DNA of 64,000 bases from Gemmatimonadota bacterium. GTDB taxonomy: Bacteria; Gemmatimonadota; Gemmatimonadetes; Gemmatimonadales; Gemmatimonadaceae. Position numbers and translations under genes: made by a program. Location of the stretch: assembly GCA_023249305.1 (NCBI GenBank), contig JAHFCU010000003.1, positions 1 through 64,000 on the forward strand. The letters are read 5' to 3'. Below, piece after piece: positions 55,500 through 63,768 of the stretch. Below the pieces are notes generated by a model, which saw nothing but the letters and a program-made list of their open reading frames with translations, was not told where the DNA came from and did not search any database. Position 1 is the first letter of the stretch; every line of letters starts with the position of its first letter.

Positions 55500-56804
55500 T
55501 CACTTGAGGTCGCGGCCGATGAGGGCCTCAACCTGGGCCTTGGCGATGCGGGCGTCGTAGCGCGCCTGAATCAGCGCGGCACGAGCCTGGTCGAGCGTCG
55601 TCTGCGAGGTCAGCAGGTCGAGCAGGACGGAGGCGCCGAGGGCGTACCGCTGCTGCTGCACGCGCAGGTCCTCCTCGGCCGCGTCGACGGTGGCCAGCTG
55701 GATGGCGACACGCTGCTCGGCGGTGCGGAAGGCACCGAAGTACTGCACCAGCGACTGCTGCTGCGCGAGCTTCGCGTCGCGCAGCGCGGCCATGGCGTTG
55801 TCCTCCGCCACAGTCGACCGCATGAGATTCTCTTCCCGCGTGAAGTTGTTGAACAGCGTCCAGCTCAACGTGAGGCGGAAACTCGTCTGCTTGGGGATGC
55901 GGCCGCTGCCGAAGTCGAACGTTTCGGCGGTGTTGTTGCCGCTCAAGCTGTACGACGAGGAGACGGTAGGCAGGTACGGGGTGCGCGAGGCCCTGCGGGC
56001 GGCCTGCGCCGACACGAGCGCAGCTTCTGCGGAGCGAACGGTCGGACCCTGCATGGCCAGCGCGTTGAGGGCTGCACTGTCGAGCACGATGCGACCCATC
56101 TCTGCGGTATCGGCCGGCGTGGCGGTGACCACGTCCGTGGAGCCGATCAATCGCGAGAGGGCGGCGTTCGCGACGCGCAAGTTGTTCTGCGCGGTGAGCA
56201 GTGCGAGCCGCGCGTTGCCGACCTGGATGGCGCTGCGCAGCGAATCACTCTTCGTGGCCGCGCCGGCGTGAACCTTCGCCGTCGACGACTTGAGCTGTTC
56301 GGCGGCCTGCTCGAGCTGCCGCCGGGCGGCGCTCTCGCTCTCGCGAGCGGCGAGCACGGCGAAGTACTGCTGCTTCACTTGTAGCGCCACGTTGTAGAGT
56401 TGGGACGTCTCGCTTGCATCGGCCGCGTCAACATTGGCCTGCGCCGACTTGAGGTTGTACCAGCGGCGGCCGCCGTCGAAGAGCTCGAGGTTGGTGGAAA
56501 GCCCACGCGAGTACGACCACGGGACGCCGCTGTACGGCACCAGCTTTCCCTGGAAGAACGTCTCGCCGCCTTGGCGTGAGCCGGAGCCGTTGGCGGAGAG
56601 CGAGGGCAGGTATTGACCATACGCCGAGCGCACGGCGGCACTGGTGGTGCGCAGCGCGTTGCGCGCCGTGACGGCCGCCGGGTTGTTGCGCTGCGCGAGG
56701 CGCACGGCCTCGTCCAGCGGAATGGGGCGTGCGCCATCGCCCGCCGGCTGCTGGGCGGCGAGGGCGAACGGCACGGCGATCAAGAACAAGGAAACACGCG
56801 TCAT
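55500..56804 (-). CDS. TolC-family outer-membrane efflux factor
   Basis: A 434-residue outer-membrane factor with signal peptide (MTRVSLFLIAVPFALAAQQ). Two similar halves each carry long helical hairpins and short beta strands, as in TolC: PLDEAVRLAQRNNPAAVTARN in the first half, TVRSAEAALVSAQAARRASRTPYLPTV in the second, ending with LLTSQTTLDQARAALIQARYDARIAKAQVEALIG. It forms the exit duct of the tripartite system with the adaptor and permease downstream. It starts 3 bases after the LTxxQ protein gene. Confidence 0.9.
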   Translation of the reverse strand: MTRVSLFLIAVPFALAAQQPAGDGARPIPLDEAVRLAQRNNPAAVTARNALRTTSAAVRSAYGQYLPSLSANGSGSRQGGETFFQGKLVPYSGVPWSYSRGLSTNLELFDGGRRWYNLKSAQANVDAADASETSQLYNVALQVKQQYFAVLAARESESAARRQLEQAAEQLKSSTAKVHAGAATKSDSLRSAIQVGNARLALLTAQNNLRVANAALSRLIGSTDVVTATPADTAEMGRIVLDSAALNALAMQGPTVRSAEAALVSAQAARRASRTPYLPTVSSSYSLSGNNTAETFDFGSGRIPKQTSFRLTLSWTLFNNFTREENLMRSTVAEDNAMAALRDAKLAQQQSLVQYFGAFRTAEQRVAIQLATVDAAEEDLRVQQQRYALGASVLLDLLTSQTTLDQARAALIQARYDARIAKAQVEALIGRDLK

Positions 56805-56807
56805 GTC

Positions 56808-57173
56808 CTATTTCTTCTCCTGCGCGCGGGCTTTCTGGTCCCGCTGCATCTGTTCATACACGCGCTGTTGGTTCGGCGTGAGGACCGCCGAGATCTTCTG
56901 CCGCGCGAAGGCGCGGATCGAGTCGAGCTGCGAACGAATGGGCACGACGACGACCGACTCCGCCCGGAACCGCGAATCGAGAATGCTATCCACGGCGGAC
57001 CGCTGATCCGTTGTGAGCTTCAGATCCTTGGCAAACCGGTCCCGCATGGCACGGCCGGACGTCCGCGTGGTGCTGTTGGCCAGCAGCAGCCGATCAACGG
57101 CGACACCGACCGCGGCGCCAGCCACTGCCGCCGCGAGGTAGAACGCCAAGGCCAGTTCTTTGGTTCGCGTCAT
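56808..57173 (-). CDS. Membrane-anchored LTxxQ (Spy/CpxP/CnrX-like) protein
   Basis: A 121-residue protein with one N-terminal helix (LALAFYLAAAVAGAAVGVAV) and a periplasmic helical hairpin with two LTxxQ motifs (KLTTDQRSAVDSIL and LTPNQQRVYEQM). This layout matches CnrX/CpxP-type periplasmic sensors of metal or envelope stress that act on an anti-sigma factor. It lies between an anti-sigma-like gene (30 bases upstream) and the TolC-like gene (3 bases downstream). No Cys or His metal ligands are evident, so the stimulus need not be a metal. Confidence 0.78.
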   Translation of the reverse strand: MTRTKELALAFYLAAAVAGAAVGVAVDRLLLANSTTRTSGRAMRDRFAKDLKLTTDQRSAVDSILDSRFRAESVVVVPIRSQLDSIRAFARQKISAVLTPNQQRVYEQMQRDQKARAQEKK

Positions 57174-57203
57174 GGAATGTTCAGGAGAGGGGAGCGCGGC
57201 GCG

Positions 57204-57584
57204 CTACCGCCCGTTGATGTAGTTGTAGGTGGTCTGCCGATCAGTTTGCCCTTCGCGAATGGCAATGGTCGGGCCACTGGCGGCTGGGCCGACAACCGAC
57301 TCATACGCCATCTCGCGCTGTTCGGCGCGCGAGCGCAGGAAGAGGGAACCGGCAACGATGAGGGCGAAGCCGGCAGCGATCAAGCCAAGGCGCACCCACT
57401 GCGTGGGCACGGCCCACCAGAAGTCGAGCGACTCGCCCGCGGCGATGCGGTCCATGATGCGCTGCTCCAGCGCGCTCCAGTATCCGGGCGCGTCGGGTGC
57501 GGCGTACATCTGCCGCAGGGCGGTCGTCAGTTCCGCATCACCCTCGTCGGACACAAGGTGCAACGGCGTGTGGTCATTGGTCAT
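57204..57584 (-). CDS. Single-TM anti-sigma-like protein
   Basis: A 126-residue protein with a cytosolic N-terminus (residues 1-60; TALRQMYAAPDAPGYWSALEQRIMDRI), one membrane helix (about 62-83, WVRLGLIAAGFALIVAGSLFL) and a short periplasmic tail. It overlaps the sigma factor stop by 4 bases (ATGA), the usual arrangement of an ECF sigma factor and its anti-sigma. It lacks the zinc-binding HxxxCxxC motif, so it belongs to a non-ZAS type. It should hold the sigma factor at the membrane until the LTxxQ partner reports a signal. Confidence 0.75.
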   Translation of the reverse strand: MTNDHTPLHLVSDEGDAELTTALRQMYAAPDAPGYWSALEQRIMDRIAAGESLDFWWAVPTQWVRLGLIAAGFALIVAGSLFLRSRAEQREMAYESVVGPAASGPTIAIREGQTDRQTTYNYINGR

Positions 57585-58192
57585 TGGGAACTCCGCAGCT
57601 GTTCAAGAAGCCGGCGCAGCGCAGACCGCGCATAGTGCAGGTCAGATCGTGCCGTCCCCTCAGGAATGCCAAGTAGCTTGCCGATCTCGGAATGCTTGAA
57701 TCCTTCCACATCGTGCAGCACGATCACCGCGCGCTGCCGCTCGGGCAGGCGCTCGAGTGCCGCCCGCAGACGCAGGCGCAATTCGTCAGATTCCGCGGGA
57801 TCGCGGAACGGTGAAGCGATGGTCTCGGGCAGATCGTCAGCATCGCGCACCTTCCGCCGGCGCGTGATGTCGAGCGACGCGTTGGCGACGATGCGATGCA
57901 GCCACGCGCCGAAGGCTTGGTCGGGTAGGAAGCGGTGCAGGGCGCGGTAGGCGTGGAGGAACGCATCCTGCACCGCGTCTTCCGCATCCTCGTGCGTCAT
58001 CACAATTGCGCGCGCCACCGCATAGGCCCGCCGCTGGTGGCGGCGCACCAATTCGGAGAACGCCTCGAGCTCACCGCGCTGGGCGGAAAGCACGAGCGCC
58101 TTCTCGTCGTCGGGGCGGTCAGGCGTCGTCACGCGTCGGCGGATGTAGCCGGACAGCGTCACGGACGCCGGACGCAGGGCAATGGTGTTCAT
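57581..58192 (-). CDS. ECF RNA polymerase sigma factor (efflux operon)
   Basis: A 203-residue sigma factor. Region 2 is at about 40-110 (ELVRRHQRRAYAVARAIVMT, DAEDAVQDAFLHAYRALHRF), region 4 at about 140-195 (LERLPERQRAVIVLHDVEGFKHSEIGKLLGIPEGTARSDLHYARSALR). ATG 58192 was chosen; a longer frame to 58252 adds only polar residues. It is the first gene of the operon that encodes anti-sigma, LTxxQ protein, TolC-like factor, adaptor and permease, and probably activates its own promoter. Confidence 0.9.
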   Translation of the reverse strand: MNTIALRPASVTLSGYIRRRVTTPDRPDDEKALVLSAQRGELEAFSELVRRHQRRAYAVARAIVMTHEDAEDAVQDAFLHAYRALHRFLPDQAFGAWLHRIVANASLDITRRRKVRDADDLPETIASPFRDPAESDELRLRLRAALERLPERQRAVIVLHDVEGFKHSEIGKLLGIPEGTARSDLHYARSALRRLLEQLRSSQ

Positions 58193-58262
58193 CGCGTCTC
58201 GTCTGGAGGGGCACCCCTTGAGACGCGCGACGGGCCGAGAACGTTGACGCAACAGGGCGCAC

Positions 58263-58844
58263 CTAAGCCCCCGCCAGTCCGAGGGGCACCGCGTTGGCCT
58301 TCAGCGCCTCGACCACGAAGGCAATGTGCACGTCGAGCGCAACGCCCAGTTCCGCGGCGCCGTGCAAGATGTCCTCGCGCGAAACACCCCGGGCGAAGGC
58401 CTTGTCCTTCATCTTCTTTCGCACGGACGAGGGCTCGAGATCGAGAATGCTCTTGCTGGGCCGCACGTACGTGGCTGCCGTGATGAGGCCGCACAACTCG
58501 TCCACGGCAAAGAGCGACTTGGCCATCGAGGACTCGCGCGTCGAGTGGGTGTAGGCGGCGTGCCCCATGATTGCGGCGCAAATCTCCTCGGAGACGCCAA
58601 GGCCGCGCAGGTGCCGCACGCCATGCGACGGATGTTCATCGGTGGCCGAGTGTGCGTCGTTGGGGAACCGCTCGTAGTCAAAGTCGTGAAGCAGGCCGGC
58701 GAGACCCCAGGTCTCCTCATCCGCACCGAACTTGCGCGCATACGCGCGCATCGCCGTCTCGACAGCGAGCATGTGCTTGCGGAGCGATTCGCTCTGCGTC
58801 CATTCGCAGACGAGAGTCCAGGCAGCCGTGCGATCAAGAGACAT
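58263..58844 (-). CDS. HD-domain phosphohydrolase-like protein
   Basis: A 193-residue cytosolic protein with an HD metal-binding fold: first His H24 (RKHMLAVETAM), H53-D54 in LLHDFDYERFP, later His in HPSHGVRHL and GHAAYTHSTR. The HDIG-like layout suggests a metal-dependent phosphohydrolase, often on nucleotides; the substrate is unknown. It stands between two similar ECF operons, 70 bases upstream of the sigma factor start of one and 110 bases after the stop of the other. Confidence 0.83.
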   Translation of the reverse strand: MSLDRTAAWTLVCEWTQSESLRKHMLAVETAMRAYARKFGADEETWGLAGLLHDFDYERFPNDAHSATDEHPSHGVRHLRGLGVSEEICAAIMGHAAYTHSTRESSMAKSLFAVDELCGLITAATYVRPSKSILDLEPSSVRKKMKDKAFARGVSREDILHGAAELGVALDVHIAFVVEALKANAVPLGLAGA

Positions 58845-58954
58845 TGAATGGGGCGGAAAGTAGACGAGAGAGAAAGGCGATCAGCGGATGGGCAATTTAC
58901 GAACGGTGACCGTCCGTGGTGTACCCAGAAGCAGCCCGCCGGCCGCCCTAGGGC

Positions 58955-61900
58955 CTACGGAATCCGACGGCCGCTCGCTCCGCCAGCAGCGCCGCCGGCG
59001 CCGCCGGTGCTTCCATCGGGCCGTCGTCCCCCCTGAGCGCCGCCCGGTCGCAGGGACGGATTCTTCACCGACTCGGGCACCTCCGCCCACTGGTCGGCCG
59101 TCAGCGTCTTTTGAATGGCTTGCGTAGCCTGCAGGTAGTTGTTGCGCGCTTCCTGCAGGATGGGCTGGAGCTTGGGGAAGAGCGTCTGCAAATCGCCGCC
59201 GCTCTTCTCCTGCTTCTTCATCTCCGCCTCAACGCGCTTCGTGATATCCTGAGTCTTCGCGTCCAGCGAATCGCCGATTGCCTTGATCGTCGCGATCTGC
59301 GCGGGGGTCAGCTTCAGGATGTCCTTCATGTCCATCAGCGGCGTGACCGGATTCGGCGCGAGGCGGCGCACGATGGCGCGGAAGTCCATCGCCGGCCGGT
59401 TGTTGTTGCCGCTGGCGTTCAACATGCCCTCGAGCAGTTGGCGCTGGCGGTCCACGCCGACCTGCAGACGCGCGGTCAGCGAGATCTGGAACGGATTGCG
59501 CAGGGCCGAACGCGCGAGCGCGTTACTGCCGAAGCGCTCGTTGACGGTGTATCGGAACCGATTCGCGACGGGATCGAAGCCGCGCACGTAGAGCAGCGTG
59601 TTGTCCACGAATGCGGGCTGGCCCCATCCACGGAGGTGGTCGGCGCCGTGCAGCAGCTGATCGAGACCGGCCAGCGGATTGTTGAGCCCCACCTGTAGTT
59701 GCAGGCGGCGGCCGATGGTAGCGCCCAGCTGCGGGCGGAAGTTGAGCTGCAGGTCGAGCGACGTGGTCCACGGGGCGCGGCAGCTATTGCGGCCGGCGAC
59801 GCTGTTGATTTGCGCGAGCAGGCAGCGGTGTGCCGCGCCAGGCGCCTCGGCGAGCAGGCGCTGCATGCCGTTCGACAGCGCAGTGTCGCCGGCCGACGTC
59901 GGGTCGAAGATGAACGCGCGATCGTTGCGCGCGCCGTCCCCGTTGATGTCACCGGCCACACGCGGTGTGTATGGCTGGCCGGACTGCACACGCAGCACGC
60001 CCGTGACGTCGAGCCATGGCCGCGCGAGCCACGTCACTGAACCATTGATGCCGTGCCGGCGCTCGAGGTCGCTCGTCCACGTGGGAAGCGCGTCGGGATC
60101 GCCGGCCGTGGTCGCCGAAGAGAAACCGCCGGCCGCGCTCCCGCCCGAGAACGACGACTGGTCGGTGGATCGCGTGGCCGTGTACGACAGGTTCCACACG
60201 AGCTGGCGCAGCGAGTTGCCGCTGACACTTGCCGTGATCTGCGTCGTGTGCGAGGCGAGTGGCGACGCCACGAGGAACACGTAGCCATACGCGGGGTCGA
60301 TGCGCGACGCCGTGAGCGTCGTCGCGCCAGTCGTCGGGATGATCGTTGACGCCGGCACGAACACCGGTCTGTTCCCCTCGCTCGAGAGCCGGAACTGCGG
60401 CACCTGCGACAGGTTGAGATCGGTCACGCCATAAAGGCTCGTTCCCATCGAGTACGTCGCGTCAATGCTCGCGTTGTATCGCTGAAGGAAGCGCTTGGAG
60501 AGGCCAAGGGATCCGCGAATCGAACGCGGCGTCGCAAAGTTCGATGCAAACGCCGTGACATTGGGACGCGTGCGGCTCAGTGGCACACTCGGACCGGAGC
60601 CGTCGGCGCACGTGGTCGGGATGGTCGAGAAGTCGTGCAGGTACGATGCCCAGTCGGGCGTCGGCACCGCGGCACCGACGCAGACGAGCTGCGTCTCGCC
60701 GCCGGGCAAACCCGTGGCGTCAATGGCCGACGAGAACAACTGCGTCGGCGCCCGCCCGCGGAATTCGCCAATGCCGCCACGAACAATCCACGGCTGCGGA
60801 ATCTGCGGCTGCTGTTGCTGCGGGTTCTGTCCGCCGAGCATACCGAGCAAGCCGCCCATGCCACCGGCACCGCCGCCGGGGCCGCCTGCGAACCCGCCGC
60901 CACCGAATCCACCGCCGCCACCGCCGCGACCCTCGCCACCGCGCGCTTCGCCACCGCGCGCTTCGCCACCGCCGCCGCCCTGAGCGCCCGGACGGTTCGC
61001 GCGACGTCCGGTGTCGGGCGGCAAGCCGAGGGTGAGCGTGAAGCCGAGGCGCGGACTCACGCGCACGTCCGATGGAATGCGATCGGTGCGCAAGCCGAAC
61101 TTCGTGCTAATGTCCGGATTATACGCTGGCTGGCCGTCAATGCCGCTTCCTTCACCGCGAATACCATAGGTGAGTTGGAACGCGCGATTGGGACGCCAGA
61201 TATCGCCGAAGTACACCGCCGCCGTCACTGCACCACCGGTGCGTTGCGCCGGCGCGAACGACCGCGTGAACTGGCTCGGGCGATTTGCGTCGAGGTCGGT
61301 GAGTGACTGGAACTGGAAGTTGCCCGACCGATTCGCGCCGGCCGTCGTGCGGAACCCGGAGCGGTTGATGAGTTCACCCAGCTTCCAACGATGCTTGCCG
61401 CCGCCGGAGAGCCAGGACGTTTCGTTGGTGACCTCAAGCGCGGTGGAGGCGTTGTCGTTGGGTAGTGCGCCGTTGCCTCCGAAGTCGAGGCCGGTGAGGC
61501 CCAACTGGCCCGTGGCGAGGTTGCTCGCGACATAGACGCGCGCTTCGGGGAGCCGGAGATACGGATTCGCGCCACGCGTGTCGAGCGAATACGAGCCCTT
61601 GAACTCGTTCAGGAACTGTCCCATCACCGACGACAGCGACGCAAGCCCGCCGACCGTGCTCCCCCTCTGCTCGCCGGCGTGCGTCGGCACACTCTGCGCC
61701 GAACTGCGGAAGCCGTCGAGCAGACTCCCCGCAATGTTGCCGCGGATGGACAGTGAATGCGCTTCCGTCAGCTGCTGGTCGAGGCGCACGATTCCGGTGA
61801 GGTTGTCCGTCGTCCGATCATCGGGAACGAGCGCGTTGCGCGCTGGCAGGCCGTAGCGCTGCAGCAAGCTCAGGAACCGCGCCGCCGAATCGGGCTGCAC

Positions 61901-62851
61901 ATTCAGCGCCTCGAGCGCCTGCGGGCCTGCTCCGAGCAGTGACTGCAGCGCATCGAGGCGACGACGCACCTGGAAACTCGCGAACCAGAACGTCTGGTCC
62001 TTGGCGATGGGGCCGCCCAACCCGCCGCTCACCTGGTGCTGCGTGTACGCGCCGCTGAACGTCGTGCCGCTGTTGTCGCCGGTGGCGAACTCGAGATCCG
62101 GGTCGCGCAGCGCATACGAGAGCGAACCCGACAGGTCGTTCGTGCCGCCGCGCGTTGTGGTCGCCACCTGGCCGCCCGTGAACTGGCCGCGCGCGATATC
62201 GTACGTGCTGGTGATCACGCGCGTGCTGCGCACGGCCTCGGCCGGCACCGAACCGCCGAATGAGAGACCGTCGAGCGTCACTAGGTTCTGGTCAGCGCGC
62301 TGTCCGGCTACTGAGAATCCGGCCGACGACGTGTCGGTGCCCGTGATGCCGACAACGCCGGCCGCGAGCGAGGCGATCGCGTTCGGGTCGGATGCGTCAA
62401 TCGGAAGGCGCAGCAGTTGCTCTCCTGAGAGGGCGCGCTCCGTACTACCCGGCGTCGGCTGATTCTCGTTCGGTCGCGGGGTCTGCCGCGAACTCACGAT
62501 CACCGCACTGAGGGTCGTCGGCGAAAGGCGGAAATCGGCGACGAGGCGGTCTTCGTCGGACAGCCTGTTCAGGCTCACCGAGGCCGGCTGCAACCCGATG
62601 GCGCGTGCGGTCACGCGATACTGGCCGCCGCCATCGGGGAAGAGCAGGGTGTACTGACCCTTGTCGTTCGTTGTTCGCACGCGCGTGGTGCCCGTCTCGA
62701 TGGACATCACTTCGATGCGCGCGTTGGCAACCGGACGATTCTCGGTGTTGCGCACCACGCCGGTGATGATGTCCGTGCTGCTGCCGACCTGCGCCTCGGC
62801 AAACCGGGGCGCGAGCAGCAGGACGAGGGCCAGAAAGAGCTTGGATCGCAT
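58955..62851 (-). CDS. TonB-dependent-receptor-like outer-membrane protein with C-terminal LTxxQ domain
   Basis: A 1298-residue protein with signal peptide (to about 21). A carboxypeptidase-regulatory-like beta domain (about 24-105, TGVVRNTENRPVANARIEV) is followed by a plug-like domain (about 140-230) and a large outer-membrane beta-barrel (about 240-1150). A Gly-rich low-complexity loop lies at about 613-690. Unusually, the barrel is not at the end: residues about 1170-1255 form a helical LTxxQ domain (ILKLTPAQIATIK and KTLTADQWAEVPE), then a Gly-rich tail. It starts 18 bases after the LTxxQ gene of the operon. Confidence 0.88.
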   Translation of the reverse strand: MRSKLFLALVLLLAPRFAEAQVGSSTDIITGVVRNTENRPVANARIEVMSIETGTTRVRTTNDKGQYTLLFPDGGGQYRVTARAIGLQPASVSLNRLSDEDRLVADFRLSPTTLSAVIVSSRQTPRPNENQPTPGSTERALSGEQLLRLPIDASDPNAIASLAAGVVGITGTDTSSAGFSVAGQRADQNLVTLDGLSFGGSVPAEAVRSTRVITSTYDIARGQFTGGQVATTTRGGTNDLSGSLSYALRDPDLEFATGDNSGTTFSGAYTQHQVSGGLGGPIAKDQTFWFASFQVRRRLDALQSLLGAGPQALEALNVQPDSAARFLSLLQRYGLPARNALVPDDRTTDNLTGIVRLDQQLTEAHSLSIRGNIAGSLLDGFRSSAQSVPTHAGEQRGSTVGGLASLSSVMGQFLNEFKGSYSLDTRGANPYLRLPEARVYVASNLATGQLGLTGLDFGGNGALPNDNASTALEVTNETSWLSGGGKHRWKLGELINRSGFRTTAGANRSGNFQFQSLTDLDANRPSQFTRSFAPAQRTGGAVTAAVYFGDIWRPNRAFQLTYGIRGEGSGIDGQPAYNPDISTKFGLRTDRIPSDVRVSPRLGFTLTLGLPPDTGRRANRPGAQGGGGGEARGGEARGGEGRGGGGGGFGGGGFAGGPGGGAGGMGGLLGMLGGQNPQQQQPQIPQPWIVRGGIGEFRGRAPTQLFSSAIDATGLPGGETQLVCVGAAVPTPDWASYLHDFSTIPTTCADGSGPSVPLSRTRPNVTAFASNFATPRSIRGSLGLSKRFLQRYNASIDATYSMGTSLYGVTDLNLSQVPQFRLSSEGNRPVFVPASTIIPTTGATTLTASRIDPAYGYVFLVASPLASHTTQITASVSGNSLRQLVWNLSYTATRSTDQSSFSGGSAAGGFSSATTAGDPDALPTWTSDLERRHGINGSVTWLARPWLDVTGVLRVQSGQPYTPRVAGDINGDGARNDRAFIFDPTSAGDTALSNGMQRLLAEAPGAAHRCLLAQINSVAGRNSCRAPWTTSLDLQLNFRPQLGATIGRRLQLQVGLNNPLAGLDQLLHGADHLRGWGQPAFVDNTLLYVRGFDPVANRFRYTVNERFGSNALARSALRNPFQISLTARLQVGVDRQRQLLEGMLNASGNNNRPAMDFRAIVRRLAPNPVTPLMDMKDILKLTPAQIATIKAIGDSLDAKTQDITKRVEAEMKKQEKSGGDLQTLFPKLQPILQEARNNYLQATQAIQKTLTADQWAEVPESVKNPSLRPGGAQGGRRPDGSTGGAGGAAGGASGRRIP

Positions 62852-62869
62852 GGGAGGCGGGTCCGTCGT

Positions 62870-63379
62870 TTACGGTCGTGGCATGGGGGGACGGCCCCAA
62901 TCGCCCGGCCCGCGCTGCGGCGCGCCGTTGGGGAAGCGCTTCCGGAACTCAGCCTCCCGCCGTGCGCGCGCGGAATCGAGCAGGGCGCGCTGAGTTGGCG
63001 TGAGGATGCTGTCCATGGAGCGCTTGGTCTGCGCCATCAGCGAGTCAATGGCAGGCTGCGTGGATTGGCGAATCGAACGGAAGCCGTGCATCTGTCGCTC
63101 GATGAGCGTGTCAATGCGCACGGCCTGCTCCTCCGTGAGCTTGAGGTCCGCGCCGAGCATCGCGCTCGGTCGGCGCGGTGCGGGGTGGCGCTCCCCACGC
63201 GCCGCCATGCGCGAAGGCCAGATGCGCGGCCGCAGGACGGTGCGCTCGAGCGTCACGCCGGCGACGACGCCAGCGATAGCGACGATGATCAGGACGAGAA
63301 CGGCCAGCAGTCGCGGTGCGCGCGACGGTGCGTCCGGCACCGTATCATCTGCCGCGTTGAGATTGATGTTGTCGGTCAT
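62870..63379 (-). CDS. Membrane-anchored LTxxQ (Spy/CnrX-like) protein, second operon
   Basis: A 169-residue protein with a cytosolic N-terminus (about 1-22), one membrane helix (LLAVLVLIIVAIAGVVAGVTL, about 24-45), and a periplasmic helical hairpin with LTEEQAVRIDTLI and ILTPTQRALLDSARARR. A Pro/Gly/Arg-rich tail ends the protein. The design matches the LTxxQ gene at 56808-57173, and it sits in the same place of a similar operon, just before the outer-membrane protein gene. Its ATG overlaps the anti-sigma-like stop by 4 bases. Confidence 0.8.
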   Translation of the reverse strand: MTDNINLNAADDTVPDAPSRAPRLLAVLVLIIVAIAGVVAGVTLERTVLRPRIWPSRMAARGERHPAPRRPSAMLGADLKLTEEQAVRIDTLIERQMHGFRSIRQSTQPAIDSLMAQTKRSMDSILTPTQRALLDSARARREAEFRKRFPNGAPQRGPGDWGRPPMPRP

Positions 63380-63768
63380 CGCTCCACCGCCATAGCAATG
63401 AGGAACTCCGTAGAATCCGGGCCGACGACCGCGTCGGTCACTAACCGGCGCGACCCGCCGGCCACGGCGCCCTGCAGGTCACTCGACGCGGCGGCCTGCG
63501 CCGCGACCTCGGCTTCACTGCGCACCGAGCGGTTGAGGATCACGGCCGCAATCAGCGCCGCGGCGATCCCGATCGGTACGGCGGCGCGACCATAGCGCGC
63601 CACCCATCCGTACCACGGCGTATCCACGCGCTGCATCCGGTGCCGCCGTGTGGCGATCACGATGCGCTCGCGGAGCTGCTCCTCGCGCAGCAGCGCGCCG
63701 AGGGCCGGATCGCGCGGCGGATCCTGAGCGAGGTAGTCGTCGGTCGGGTTGAACTGATCGTTGCTCAT
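63376..63768 (-). CDS. Single-TM anti-sigma-like protein, second operon
   Basis: A 130-residue protein: acidic cytosolic N-terminus (DDYLAQDPPRDPALGALLREEQLRERI), membrane helix (about 58-78, AAVPIGIAAALIAAVIL), and a short periplasmic part (about 79-130). It overlaps the sigma factor upstream and the LTxxQ gene downstream by 4 bases each (ATGA), which forces a fixed ratio of the three proteins. No zinc motif. A longer frame from 63891 would lie inside the sigma factor gene in another frame, so ATG 63768 is used. Confidence 0.74.
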   Translation of the reverse strand: MSNDQFNPTDDYLAQDPPRDPALGALLREEQLRERIVIATRRHRMQRVDTPWYGWVARYGRAAVPIGIAAALIAAVILNRSVRSEAEVAAQAAASSDLQGAVAGGSRRLVTDAVVGPDSTEFLIAMAVER

